A stretch of 52,223 bases of DNA. Origin: Clostridium bowmanii. Its GTDB lineage: Bacteria; Bacillota; Clostridia; Clostridiales; Clostridiaceae. The DNA is taken from positions 1 to 52,223 of the forward strand of contig NZ_JAHLDL010000033.1 in assembly GCF_018861315.1 (NCBI RefSeq), in the 5' to 3' direction. Both the position numbers and the translations under genes were made by a program. Shown here piece after piece: positions 1 to 7,833 of this stretch (the stretch's first letter is position 1; each line of letters starts with the position of its first letter). The notes below the pieces were generated by a model. The model worked only from the letters and a program-made list of their open reading frames with translations, did not search any database and was not told where the DNA came from.

Positions 1-131
1 TTGAGTTCCCTGTTACAATAATTATTACAATCCATTTTAGATAATGATTTCTTATCAGTTTTATATAAATCAATTTTTTTAGATAATATTTTATTATATA
101 CAAATCTACAACATCCAAAGGTTTTGCCCAT
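1..131 (-). pseudogene. IS200/IS605-type TnpB fragment (N-terminal part, runs off window)
   Basis: The minus strand is open from an ATG at 131 to the window edge. It reads MGKTFGCCRFVYN, then YNKILSKKIDLYKTDKKSLS, which matches the N-terminal region of TnpB (OrfB) RNA-guided nuclease/transposase proteins, where the FGC-RFVYN block normally sits about 25-30 residues in. Those first residues are missing here: the reading frame begins right at the motif, beside an unrelated fragment on the other strand. I therefore read it as a 5'-truncated tnpB; the rest lies outside the window. What follows past the left edge is unknown, so the C-terminal catalytic part may or may not exist. Confidence 0.68.
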
Positions 132-134
132 CTG

Positions 135-368
135 AATTTCTTGAAGCTCAGTAGGATATATTCTATTTTAGTAGATGAGTACAGGGTAGATGGTGTAATA
201 GACGTAATTCTACAAGCCTGTCATACTTATAGTGTGGAAAGTTATTCAATCAATAAATTTATGAAAGAACAGAAACATACTCCCTATATGAGTTTAGAAA
301 CAGATTATTCTCAAAATGATGTAGGACAACTTAAAACAAGAATTGCTGCATTTATTGAAATGATATAA
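135..368 (+). pseudogene. C-terminal remnant of a 2-hydroxyacyl-CoA dehydratase D-component (HgdB/BcrB-like)
   Basis: About 76 residues remain, with the pattern YRVDGVIDVILQACHTY, then ETDYSQNDVGQLKTRIAAFIEM. This is the C-terminal end of the 2-hydroxyglutaryl-CoA dehydratase subunit/double-cubane-cluster family, whose full proteins are about 330-420 aa. No plausible start or N-terminal domain precedes it. The only start-like codon is a TTG at 141 without a ribosome binding site, and homology begins abruptly next to the tnpB fragment on the opposite strand. The usual stop is retained and is followed by a hairpin terminator, so the 3' end of the ancestral gene is intact. Not expected to be functional. 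Confidence 0.75.
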
Positions 369-372
369 ACGC

Positions 373-405
373 AAAAAAGAACTGCTATCCTAAGCAGTTC
401 TTTTT
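373..405 (+). terminator. Rho-independent terminator
   Basis: A 9-bp stem (AGAACTGCT / AGCAGTTCT) with a 6-nt loop, preceded by an A-run and followed by a T-run. It lies immediately after the dehydratase remnant and can work in both directions, so it may also serve the flavoprotein operon arriving from the right. Confidence 0.8.
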
Positions 406-460
406 CATTCCATAAAAACCTATATGCTTTACTAAGCCCATCATTTAATATAGAAATATA

Positions 461-1096
461 TTAACGAATAAAGTTCATCATTATTTTATCTTCTATTTCT
501 GGTGCTTTAATATTTTCTTTGCCATTTTCAACTAATTTCATAAGCCATGCCATATTCTTTCCAAGCACTCTCATAATTTGAATACCCTCTTCATCTTGTA
601 ATGCTTCTCCTGGCGCTGTTCCATTAATGACATTCCAATAATTTGAAGTTGGCATTAACATTTCTGAATAATTAATAAAATGGTTAAGCTGGTCAAATGT
701 TGGAATCCCGCCTGCACGCCTTACAGCAACAACAGATGCACCAACCTTATGTCGTAGCAATGAGCCATTATTACCTGCAACATAAACCGCTCTATCTAAA
801 AATGATTTCATTGTTCCTCCTATTGCTGAATAATGAACAGGAGACCCTAAAATTATTCCATCTGCAGCTTTCATTTTTTGGATCCAATCATTAACTTCAT
901 CACCTGGAAGCACACATTTCTCATTTTTCTTTTTTGCACATTGATTGCAGGCAATACAACCTCTAATTGACTTATTACCCACATGAATGATTTCCGTTTC
1001 AATTCCTTCTTTTTCAAGTTCATTTAAAACCAACTTTATTGCTTGATATGTATTTCCTTCTTTATTCGGACTTCCGTTAAATGCCACAACTTTCAT
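461..1096 (-). CDS. Flavodoxin-family NAD(P)H-dependent oxidoreductase with iron-sulfur-flavoprotein-like cysteine motif
   Basis: A 211-aa protein with the NADPH-dependent FMN reductase/flavodoxin-like fold. The FMN phosphate loop is GSPNKEGNT (residues 8-16) and a second FMN-contact segment is GSPVHYS. Between them lies a compact cysteine motif, C47-x2-C50-x2-C53-x7-C61, similar to the cluster-binding motif of archaeal/clostridial iron-sulfur flavoproteins (Isf), so a 4Fe-4S cluster is possible. It is the distal gene of a two-gene unit with the ABM monooxygenase, transcribed away from the HxlR regulator. Such flavoproteins reduce quinones, nitro- or azo-compounds; by context I infer electrophile/quinone or oxidative-stress detoxification. 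The exact substrate is unknown. Confidence 0.85.
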   Translation of the reverse strand: MKVVAFNGSPNKEGNTYQAIKLVLNELEKEGIETEIIHVGNKSIRGCIACNQCAKKKNEKCVLPGDEVNDWIQKMKAADGIILGSPVHYSAIGGTMKSFLDRAVYVAGNNGSLLRHKVGASVVAVRRAGGIPTFDQLNHFINYSEMLMPTSNYWNVINGTAPGEALQDEEGIQIMRVLGKNMAWLMKLVENGKENIKAPEIEDKIMMNFIR

Positions 1097-1162
1097 TATT
1101 TTACCTACCTTCTAATTATATTTAATTAAACCATTTCTATGTGAAAATTGACAAATATTGAT

Positions 1163-1447
1163 TTATACCACTTTATACAGGTTAATTTCTGATTTACCAT
1201 CTTTAAGATCTCCAAATTTGGGAACAATACCAGTAAAATGTTCTGAATTATTATGAAGATTAATTGCTTCACTATTTTCCCATACTTCTATAAAGGTTAA
1301 TATATTACAATTACTAGCATCCTCATATAAGTTGTAAGATATACATCCACGTTCTTTTCTACTTTCATTTATAAGTCTTTCTGCTAATACTTTGAACTGC
1401 TCTGCTTTACCTGGTTTTATTGAATTTTTTGCAACTATAGTTATCAT
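1163..1447 (-). CDS. ABM-domain (YgiN-like) putative quinol monooxygenase
   Basis: A 94-aa protein covering a single antibiotic-biosynthesis-monooxygenase (ABM) domain: MITIVAKNSIKPGK at the start, a central RGCISYNLYED strand-turn and FIEVWENSEAINLH. Family members are dimeric ferredoxin-like barrels that oxidise quinols or small aromatics without metals or flavins, or act in heme handling. It is the first gene after the divergent promoter and is followed 66 nt later by the flavodoxin-family gene. A good ribosome binding site (GAGGAGTGA) precedes the ATG. The pairing with a flavin reductase and an HxlR regulator supports a quinone-related role; the substrate is not evident. Confidence 0.85.
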   Translation of the reverse strand: MITIVAKNSIKPGKAEQFKVLAERLINESRKERGCISYNLYEDASNCNILTFIEVWENSEAINLHNNSEHFTGIVPKFGDLKDGKSEINLYKVV

Positions 1448-1495
1448 CTAGATTCACTCCTCATATTTTGTTAAATTAACACATTTCTATTTTGA

Positions 1496-1524
1496 ATTAT
1501 ACGTCATTAAAAAATATAGGACAA
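1496..1524 (-). promoter_or_regulatory. Promoter of the ABM-flavoprotein operon
   Basis: On the minus strand, a -35 TTGTCC (1519-1524), a 17-bp spacer and a consensus -10 TATAAT (1496-1501), about 50 nt upstream of the ABM start codon. Confidence 0.75.
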
Positions 1525-1530
1525 GTACGC

Positions 1531-1560
1531 ACCTTTTTGTAGGATACCTTACCAAAAGGT
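1531..1560. promoter_or_regulatory. Inverted repeat, likely HxlR operator
   Basis: ACCTTTTTGT and ACCAAAAGGT are complementary at 9 of 10 positions and separated by 10 bp. The repeat sits directly upstream of the -35 box of the ABM-flavoprotein promoter and about 50 bp upstream of the hxlR promoter. An intergenic palindrome between a divergent HxlR gene and its neighbours is the usual arrangement for this family. Placement upstream of -35 would fit activation or repression; only the symmetry is directly seen. Confidence 0.6.
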
Positions 1561-1608
1561 ATGAATTGTTGCATTTTCAGTGATTTCAGACTTTTTTTTC
1601 TAACTAAA

Positions 1609-1638
1609 TTGATATATATAAGTTAAATAGTATATAAT
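1609..1638 (+). promoter_or_regulatory. Promoter of the HxlR regulator gene
   Basis: TTGATA (1609-1614), an 18-bp spacer and TATAAT (1633-1638), about 55 nt before the TTG start codon. Confidence 0.65.
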
Positions 1639-1692
1639 AATACTTATTTACAATGTTTTTATATAATAAATTTTTAATAGGTAGGTGTATAA

Positions 1693-2031
1693 TTGATTAC
1701 ATATAATGGTAAAAAATATGTCTGTAATATAGATCTTGGGATGGAATTAATTCGCGGGAAATGGAAAGCTGTAATCTTATGTCATCTAAATGATGGTCCA
1801 AAGAGATTTTTGGAACTCCAAAGAATAACTTGCGGTGTTAGTCAAAAGGTTCTTAATGAGAAACTACATGAATTAGAACGGGATGGTTTAATATTAAAAA
1901 TAGTTTATCCTGAAGTTCCACCAAAAGTAGAATTTCTACTAACAGAAATTGGTAAAGAACTTTTCCCAGCATTAGAAATGATACAAAATTGGTCAACTAA
2001 GAATTTCCCTAATACAAAAAAACTATTATAG
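1693..2031 (+). CDS. HxlR-family transcriptional regulator (YodB/CatR-like, redox-cysteine type)
   Basis: A 112-aa single-domain winged-helix protein. It shows the HxlR signature: MELIRGKWKAVILCHL (helix 1-2), the recognition helix region VSQKVLNEKLHELERDGLI and the wing VPPKVEFLLTEIG. It starts at a TTG preceded by AGGTAGGTG. A cysteine at residue 11, just before the first helix, is at the place of the reactive N-terminal Cys of YodB, CatR and HypR, which sense quinones, diamide or disulfide stress by thiol oxidation. It is divergent from the ABM-flavoprotein operon, with an inverted repeat between, so it most likely controls that operon and itself. The sensing chemistry is inferred from the family. 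Confidence 0.87.
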   Translation: MITYNGKKYVCNIDLGMELIRGKWKAVILCHLNDGPKRFLELQRITCGVSQKVLNEKLHELERDGLILKIVYPEVPPKVEFLLTEIGKELFPALEMIQNWSTKNFPNTKKLL

Positions 2032-2042
2032 GTAAAATTTTT

Positions 2043-2086
2043 AAAAAAAGATAGCCTCCCTAGTGTAAGGAATGGCTATCTTTTTT
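2043..2086. terminator. Bidirectional terminator between hxlR and the HAD phosphatase gene
   Basis: The stem AAAAAAAGATAGCC / GGCTATCTTTTTT has A- and T-runs on both sides. It lies between two convergent genes and can terminate both. Confidence 0.85.
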
Positions 2087-2099
2087 ATAAATCAAACTT

Positions 2100-2882
2100 C
2101 TACAAACAAGCTAGTACATTATATACTCCATCTTCATTATTGCTTTCGGCGATAAAGTTAGCATGCTTTTTCACATCTTCTGGAGCATTGCCCATTGCAT
2201 AACTATAATGTGCTGCTTTAAACATAGTCAAATCATTATAATAATCTCCAAAAACCATGGTGTTTTTTTCATGTATATCAAATTTTTCTTGAAGTATATT
2301 TATGGCATTACCCTTGCTTATACCTTTATTCATTATGTCTATCCACTTGTCTCCGGATACAACAAATTCTAGCTTATCATTCAAATTTTCCTTTAGATAA
2401 TCTACTATAGATGAATTTACACCTTTATTCATATAATAAGTAATCTTATATATTGGACTTTTTAGTTCACTAAAAGATTTTAATACTATTACAGGCACCT
2501 GAGAAAATGTGAATTGCTTTAACATATTTTCTGATGGATTCACTGCATATGCATCATTTTCTGCTGCTAAAAATATTTCTTCTCCCATATTTGGGGCTAA
2601 ATTTATTACAGACTCTATTTCTTTTTCATCAATATTATTTGAATATAGTGTCTTTCCCTTATTATTATACTTAACAAGTGCTCCATTATGAGCAATAAAT
2701 ATCATTTTCGTATTTACTTTTTCAAAATTCTTGCTAAGTTGAGAGTAAAACCTGCCACTGGCTGCTGCAAATTTTATATCTTTTTCATTAAGAGCATGTA
2801 TTATATCAAATACCTTTTCGTTTATATTGCCACTATCATTCAATAATGTACCATCCATATCTGTTGCAATTAGTTTTATCAT
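2100..2882 (-). CDS. Cof-type HAD-IIB family hydrolase
   Basis: A 260-aa cytosolic haloacid-dehalogenase phosphatase of the Cof/YidA type. Motif I is DMDGTLL (Asp8 nucleophile and Asp10), motif II is in AASGR, and motif IV is FGDYYNDLTMF. A C2B cap domain lies between motifs II and III, and SKGNAI carries the motif III region. Members dephosphorylate sugar phosphates, FMN or other phosphometabolites, and the substrate cannot be read from sequence. It is monocistronic: a terminator follows it, and there is a gap of about 100 nt to the aroK stop. Confidence 0.9.
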   Translation of the reverse strand: MIKLIATDMDGTLLNDSGNINEKVFDIIHALNEKDIKFAAASGRFYSQLSKNFEKVNTKMIFIAHNGALVKYNNKGKTLYSNNIDEKEIESVINLAPNMGEEIFLAAENDAYAVNPSENMLKQFTFSQVPVIVLKSFSELKSPIYKITYYMNKGVNSSIVDYLKENLNDKLEFVVSGDKWIDIMNKGISKGNAINILQEKFDIHEKNTMVFGDYYNDLTMFKAAHYSYAMGNAPEDVKKHANFIAESNNEDGVYNVLACL

Positions 2883-2987
2883 AAATCTTTTCTCCTTACT
2901 TAAATCATATTAAAAGTATAGTTTCATTGTATCATTATTCTACAACTATTGTTTGTGGAACCTAACAGATTATAGCCTTAATCCATT

Positions 2988-3491
2988 TCATTTATTAATT
3001 AGTGTATGTATTTCTATAATATTATTAACTATATCATCAATACTACCAGTATTCACAACTTCATAATCACAGTATTTTTTGTACAAATGACCACGCTCTT
3101 CTAACAACTTATTAATCTGAGATGGGTCCTTTGAAAGTAATGGACGGATCAGAACATCTATATCTTTTGTTATATTTTCCATAGGGCGATTGATGTAAAT
3201 TATAATACCATTTTTCTTAAGGTTTAAAATATTTTCATTTCTTTTAATCACTCCACCACCAGTTGCAATAAGTACTGGGGCTTTTTCTGATAATTCCACA
3301 ACTACTTTAGATTCAATGTCTCTAAAACTCTCCTCGCCATTTTCAAATAATTCAGCAATGGTACTCTTTGTACTCTCACTAATATATGTATCTAAATCTA
3401 TAAAAGTCATCTTTATTTTTTCTGCAATTATTTCTCCGATTACACTTTTACCACAACCTGGCATTCCAATTAAAACTATACTTTTTATCAT
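2988..3491 (-). CDS. aroK: Shikimate kinase
   Basis: A 167-aa enzyme that phosphorylates shikimate with ATP, the fifth step towards chorismate. Visible motifs are the Walker A loop GMPGCGKS, the DLDTYI shikimate/Mg site, the FRDIES region, the GGG substrate loop in ATGGGVIKR and a C-terminal lid RPLLSKDP. The longest open frame begins at a GTG at 3509, but that codon lies inside the Shine-Dalgarno GGTGGAGGT, so I place the start at the ATG at 3491. It lies 58 nt downstream of aroD and probably shares its transcript. A decayed second aroK copy lies at 30535-30742 inside the main aro operon, so this is the only intact shikimate kinase seen here. Confidence 0.93.
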   Translation of the reverse strand: MIKSIVLIGMPGCGKSVIGEIIAEKIKMTFIDLDTYISESTKSTIAELFENGEESFRDIESKVVVELSEKAPVLIATGGGVIKRNENILNLKKNGIIIYINRPMENITKDIDVLIRPLLSKDPSQINKLLEERGHLYKKYCDYEVVNTGSIDDIVNNIIEIHTLINK

Positions 3492-3549
3492 CTGATTTTC
3501 TACCTCCACCTTATTTGATTTATTAAGAAACTATCGAGATTAACACTTT

Positions 3550-4314
3550 TTACACATTATTATGAAGCAAGTCAATAGTTTTACGTAATTCTACCACAGA
3601 AATTTGACCTGGAGCAGAAACCTTCTTGGCTGAACCAAATGTTAATGCAGAACCAAATAATTCCCCTGATAATCTACTTATAATGCCTTTTCCTGCCATA
3701 GACATTGTAATAATAGGACCCCTAGCATATTCTTCACTCATAATACGAGTTGCATCTAAGAGTATAATAACATCTTCTGCACAAGTTGGCATTACAGCGA
3801 TTTTAGGAAGATCTCCCCCTAATTCTTGAGCCTTACATAATCGTGATATAATTTCCTGCTTTTCTGGTGTTCTATGAAAATCATGATTAGATATAATAAC
3901 GGCGACACCATTTGCATGTGCTACTTCAACTAATGCTTTTACATCTTTTTCATCATTAAATAACTCAACATCTATAACTTCAACAAGATTTGATTCAGCA
4001 ATTACTTTATTTAATTCAAGATAAAATGCTGTATTAACTTGCTTATGTCCCCCCTCTTTAGCACTACGAAAAGTGAAAATAATAGGCTTTTCAACTAGCA
4101 CCTCTCTAATTGCTTGTAATGCTTGCTTGACTTTATCTATATTTATAACATCTTTGAAAAAATCTACCCGCCACTCTACAACATCTAAATCAAGCTCCTT
4201 CAAAAAAACAGCTTCCGCTATAAGCTCTGGAATAGTTTCTCCCACCATCGGAACACAAATTTTAGGTAATCCTTCGCCAATTGTAACATCTTTAATTTTA
4301 ACTACTTTCTTCAT
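3550..4314 (-). CDS. aroD: 3-Dehydroquinate dehydratase, type I
   Basis: A 254-aa class I dehydroquinase (Schiff-base mechanism, TIM barrel) that converts 3-dehydroquinate to 3-dehydroshikimate. Key blocks are VEWRVDFF with the substrate-binding Glu/Arg, ISNHDFHRTP with the catalytic His, LPKIAVMP with the Schiff-base Lys, and GAPGQ-like APGQISV near the end. The start is the ATG at 4314 behind GAAAGGATGG; the upstream TTG at 4332 is rejected because it precedes that ribosome binding site. The window also encodes a type II enzyme (aroQ, 30098-30523), an unrelated fold with the same activity. In many bacteria a spare type I enzyme serves quinate/shikimate catabolism, but pairing with aroK suggests biosynthesis here. 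Confidence 0.93.
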   Translation of the reverse strand: MKKVVKIKDVTIGEGLPKICVPMVGETIPELIAEAVFLKELDLDVVEWRVDFFKDVINIDKVKQALQAIREVLVEKPIIFTFRSAKEGGHKQVNTAFYLELNKVIAESNLVEVIDVELFNDEKDVKALVEVAHANGVAVIISNHDFHRTPEKQEIISRLCKAQELGGDLPKIAVMPTCAEDVIILLDATRIMSEEYARGPIITMSMAGKGIISRLSGELFGSALTFGSAKKVSAPGQISVVELRKTIDLLHNNV

Positions 4315-4423
4315 AATTAACCATCCTTTCAAATTTGCAAAAGAGCAGCTCTAATCAGTATTTTAAAAACTTCATTATTTAACATTCAGGAGTATAACTG
4401 TTTATTTTAATATAATACATAAA

Positions 4424-4462
4424 ATGGAAAAGAACTGCTAATCTTAAGCAGTTCTTCTCCAT
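4424..4462 (-). terminator. Hairpin terminator after htpG
   Basis: A 16-bp stem (ATGGAAAAGAACTGCT with AGCAGTTCTTCTCCAT, one mismatch) and a 7-nt loop, 14 nt after the htpG stop codon. The T-run is interrupted. Its core, AAGAACTGCT, is the same as in the hairpin at 373-405. Confidence 0.65.
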
Positions 4463-4475
4463 TTATAAAATAGTA

Positions 4476-6356
4476 CTATATCATTATTTTGCATACATTG
4501 TTTGTAAATTCTACTGGGTCATTAATTGGTAATCCTTCGATAAGCAATGCTTGATTGTATAATATATTGGTATATAAATCAAACTTGTCTTTGTCATTTT
4601 CGAAAGATTCTTTAAGTGCTTTAAACATATCGTGATTTATATTTATTTCTAATACCTTATCTGCTTTTATATTTTCATTGTTAGGCATAGCACTTAATAT
4701 TTTCTCCATTTCTATAGTAAGTTCACCTTCATTTGATAAACATACTGGATAGTTTTTAAGTCTCTTTGATGCTCTAACATCCTTTACCTTACCTGACAAA
4801 AGTTTTTTCATGCTTTCAAATAATTCTTTACTTTCTTTGTCATCAGCCTTAATATCGTCTTCTTTTTCGTCTACTTCTATACCCAAGTCACCACTTGATA
4901 CAGATTTAAACTCTTTTTCTTTATATTGCATTATCATTTTGATAGCAAATTCATCTACGTCATCAGTAAAGTATAAAATTTCAAATCCCTTATCTGATAC
5001 CATTTCAATTTGTGGTAGTTTTTCTATTCGCTCATTTGATTCTCCAGCTGCATAGTAAATATACTTTTGATCCTCTGGCATTCTAGAAACATACTCATCT
5101 AAAGTAACCATTTTCTTCTCTTTTGAAGAATAAAACATTAATAAATCTTGTAAAACTTCTTTATTACTTCCGAAATCACTATAAATACCATACTTTAATT
5201 GTCTTCCAAAAGATTTATAAAATTCATCATACTTTTCTCTTTCATTTTTAAGTAAATTCTCTAACTCGCTCTTAATTTTGTTTTTAATGTTCTTAGCTAT
5301 AAGTTTAAGTTGTCTATCATGTTGCAGAACTTCTCTTGATATATTTAGTGACAAGTCCTCTGAATCTACTATTCCTTTTACAAAACTAAAATAGTCAGGC
5401 AATAACTCTGCACACTTATTCATTATTAAGACACCGCTTGAATATAATTCTAAGCCTTTTTCATATTCCTTTGTGTAGAAATCATAAGGCGTTTTTTCTG
5501 GAATATACAAAATTGCATTGTAACTTATAGCACCATCAACACTTATATGAATATGCTTTGTTGGCTTGTCAAAGCCATAGTGTTTTTCAGCATAGAAGTT
5601 GTCATAATCTTCATCAGTGAGTTCGCTTTTGTTTTTTCTCCATATAGGAACCATGCTATTTACAGTCTTTTCAACTGTAAAGTCCTCATGTTCTGTTTCA
5701 CTACCTTCTTTAAGTCTTGATTCACTTACCTCCATTTTAATTGGATATCTAATAAAATCAGAATATTTCTTTATAATAGATTTTATTCCGTTTTCTTCAA
5801 GGTATTGATCAAAGTTATCATCTTCAGTATTTTCTTTTATTTTAAGTATAATTTCTGTACCAATAGAATCTTTTACGCAAGGTTCTATTGTATAACCCTC
5901 TGCACCATCAGATTCCCACTTGTAAGCTTTTTCGCTACCTAAAACTTTACTTATAACAGTAATGTTATCAGCTACCATAAACGCAGAATAAAATCCAACT
6001 CCGAATTGACCAATTATATCGTAACCATCTTTTATTTCATTTTCTTTTTTAAATGCCAAAGATCCACTTTTAGCTATAACTCCAAGATTATCGCTAAGCT
6101 CTTCTTCTGACATTCCAATACCTGTATCAGATATTTTTAATATCCTGTTTTCCTTATCATTAGTTATTGTAATGTAATAGTTATCTTTATCAAATGTTAA
6201 TAATTCATCTGTTAATGTCTTATAATAAATTTTATCAATAGCATCACTAGCATTAGAGACAAGTTCTCTTAAAAATATATCCCTATGAGTATATATTGAA
6301 TTTACCATCATATCCAGAATTCTTTTTGACTCCGTTTTAAACTGTTTCTTTTCCAA
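4476..6356 (-). CDS. htpG: Molecular chaperone HtpG (Hsp90)
   Basis: A 626-aa ATP-dependent homodimeric chaperone of full bacterial length. The GHKL ATPase domain shows [12 protein letters not shown] (N-box), [10 protein letters not shown] (G1) and [12 protein letters not shown] (lid/G2). The middle domain carries the catalytic Arg region [11 protein letters not shown], and the C-terminal dimerisation domain follows. The start is a TTG at 6356 behind a strong AAAGGGGA ribosome binding site. The gene stands alone. A perfect CIRCE element lies in the 5' untranslated region, so HrcA repression and heat induction are expected. That differs from Bacillus subtilis, where htpG is outside the HrcA regulon. 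Confidence 0.96.
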   Translation of the reverse strand: MEKKQFKTESKRILDMMVNSIYTHRDIFLRELVSNASDAIDKIYYKTLTDELLTFDKDNYYITITNDKENRILKISDTGIGMSEEELSDNLGVIAKSGSLAFKKENEIKDGYDIIGQFGVGFYSAFMVADNITVISKVLGSEKAYKWESDGAEGYTIEPCVKDSIGTEIILKIKENTEDDNFDQYLEENGIKSIIKKYSDFIRYPIKMEVSESRLKEGSETEHEDFTVEKTVNSMVPIWRKNKSELTDEDYDNFYAEKHYGFDKPTKHIHISVDGAISYNAILYIPEKTPYDFYTKEYEKGLELYSSGVLIMNKCAELLPDYFSFVKGIVDSEDLSLNISREVLQHDRQLKLIAKNIKNKIKSELENLLKNEREKYDEFYKSFGRQLKYGIYSDFGSNKEVLQDLLMFYSSKEKKMVTLDEYVSRMPEDQKYIYYAAGESNERIEKLPQIEMVSDKGFEILYFTDDVDEFAIKMIMQYKEKEFKSVSSGDLGIEVDEKEDDIKADDKESKELFESMKKLLSGKVKDVRASKRLKNYPVCLSNEGELTIEMEKILSAMPNNENIKADKVLEININHDMFKALKESFENDKDKFDLYTNILYNQALLIEGLPINDPVEFTNNVCKIMI

Positions 6357-6398
6357 TTAAAATTTCCCCTTTCGTACAATTCCTATTATTTTTATTTG

Positions 6399-6425
6399 TT
6401 AGCACTCTATGTGGTTGAGTGCTAA
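6399..6425. promoter_or_regulatory. CIRCE operator (HrcA binding site)
   Basis: A perfect 9-9-9 inverted repeat: TTAGCACTC, nine bases, GAGTGCTAA. This is the consensus CIRCE sequence, and it lies between the htpG promoter and start codon. Confidence 0.96.
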
Positions 6426-6435
6426 ATATACTATT

Positions 6436-6464
6436 AAAATACACCTTTTTTAAAACTTTGTCAA
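6436..6464 (-). promoter_or_regulatory. htpG promoter
   Basis: Minus-strand -35 TTGACA (6459-6464), a 17-bp spacer and -10 TATTTT (6436-6441). The CIRCE element starts about 10 nt downstream of the -10, overlapping the expected transcription start, as at other HrcA-controlled genes. Confidence 0.8.
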
Positions 6465-6728
6465 CATGTTATTTACCATTTGCATCTTTTTTTAGCTTTT
6501 TTATTACATAATATTAATCTATATCAATGAATTTATATAATCATTTACAACTATAACACTGCTAAAATTGTTTAATAATTTTAGATGATATAATAGATTA
6601 ATATATTTTCATTTCATTTATATAGAATTAATGGAACTATTTATAAATTAATACGTATTACAGTTGAAATGTAAAAACTTATTAACATAAACAGATTTAA
6701 ATTTACAATCATAGGGGTGAGTAAAAAA
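6465..6728. other. AT-rich intergenic region, nothing recognised
   Basis: This is the gap between the divergent htpG promoter and the next plus-strand gene. It is very AT-rich. I see no ORF, no stable hairpin and no convincing sigma-A promoter; the nearest match has a 15-bp spacer, TTGTTT to TATAAT around 6567-6593. The promoter of the next gene may belong to another sigma factor. Confidence 0.5.
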
Positions 6729-7739
6729 ATGAAACATGTTAAAAGAGAAACGTTTATTGCAGTGGCGGCCGCTGGGTTTTTAATATTTATTGCACTTAAA
6801 TATGGAGAGAATATCTACAATACAGTTATGCAATACACTATTAATATGACTGAAAAAAATGTGGTAGTAGATAAGCCCTCAGAAAAAGTGATCCCAACAG
6901 CTAATCCTATAATCTCTTCAACTGTAAAAATAAATTTTAAGGATATTCCTAAACAGCTCTTAAATCCGACTGGAGATGGAATAAGCTCTTTTGTTAATTC
7001 AACATCTCGAAAAAAGCTAGTTGAAATGCTAAACAAAATGAAACAATTACCGCAAGGCGTAGGTCCCTGGAGAACAATTTATTGTAATAATGATAAGATG
7101 ATATTTTATAATTATGGTCATATGATAGCATATAACTACAGTGAAAAAGAGAAAGGCATATATTCTATTCTAGATTTCAGTAATTTAAAGGTGGGAACCT
7201 ACCAAGGAAGTCAGGTAATAACTTTTAGCATTAGCCCTGATGGAAACTATGTGCTATTTGGTACTAATATTCTGGAGAGAGATTTAAAGTCTGATAAGAG
7301 TTTATATATCTATGATGTAAATAATGGTACCGCTAAAGAGTTTGTCACTAATTTTAAGATGCAAAGAGAAAATGTAAAATGGTACAATAAATACAATGAC
7401 TCAACCTATAAGTGGGTAGTTTCTGTAAAAGATGATAAAAATACAGTGATTTGGGATGTAGCTAAAGTAAAAACCTTAGGTGTGCTTCCAATAGATGTAA
7501 AAGAAGTTTCGGATACAAGTAAATTCTTAAATTCCGAAGATTTAAGTTTTACAGATGCTAAAGGAAATATAACTAAACTGTTTACTGAAAACTATACAGA
7601 GCGCTTTTGGTTTAAAGACAACAATACCTTGATTGCTGTGCAGTCTATGGAAAATATGGAAAATTTAAAATTAATGGACTTTCAGATAGTAGAAATAAAT
7701 ATTATTGATAAGACCGGAAAAGTAACTTTTAGGCCATAA
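6729..7739 (+). CDS. Membrane-anchored exported protein of unknown function, beta-propeller-like
   Basis: A 336-aa protein. I place the start at the ATG at 6729, behind AGGGGTGAG, rather than the GTG inside that ribosome binding site. Residues 1-8 are basic and residues 9-25 form one hydrophobic segment, so it is probably a signal anchor with an outside-facing domain. The body contains repeats of the TolB/WD40-blade kind, such as TFSISPDGNYVLFG, SLYIYDVNNGTAKEF and KYNDSTYKWVVSV, suggesting a partial beta-propeller. I do not recognise a named family. It stands alone between the htpG promoter region and a strong terminator. A surface or sporulation-related role is possible but unsupported. Confidence 0.7.
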   Translation: MKHVKRETFIAVAAAGFLIFIALKYGENIYNTVMQYTINMTEKNVVVDKPSEKVIPTANPIISSTVKINFKDIPKQLLNPTGDGISSFVNSTSRKKLVEMLNKMKQLPQGVGPWRTIYCNNDKMIFYNYGHMIAYNYSEKEKGIYSILDFSNLKVGTYQGSQVITFSISPDGNYVLFGTNILERDLKSDKSLYIYDVNNGTAKEFVTNFKMQRENVKWYNKYNDSTYKWVVSVKDDKNTVIWDVAKVKTLGVLPIDVKEVSDTSKFLNSEDLSFTDAKGNITKLFTENYTERFWFKDNNTLIAVQSMENMENLKLMDFQIVEINIIDKTGKVTFRP

Positions 7740-7775
7740 AAATATAGGCATTCTTCATTTGGAATGCCTATATTT
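7740..7775. terminator. Strong terminator hairpin
   Basis: A perfect 14-bp stem (AAATATAGGCATTC / GAATGCCTATATTT) with an 8-nt loop, directly after the exported-protein gene. It also faces the 3' end of the his operon. Confidence 0.8.
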
Positions 7776-7833
7776 ATGCATGATTAGCATTGGAAAGTCC
7801 TATGATATAATTTGAAGATGTCGTCTTCTAATA

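Noticed and set aside
373-4462. Shared AAGAACTGCT hairpin at 373-405 and 4424-4462 as a possible dispersed repeat element
   Set aside because: Only the 10-bp stem core is shared; both sit directly after genes and are explained as ordinary terminators.
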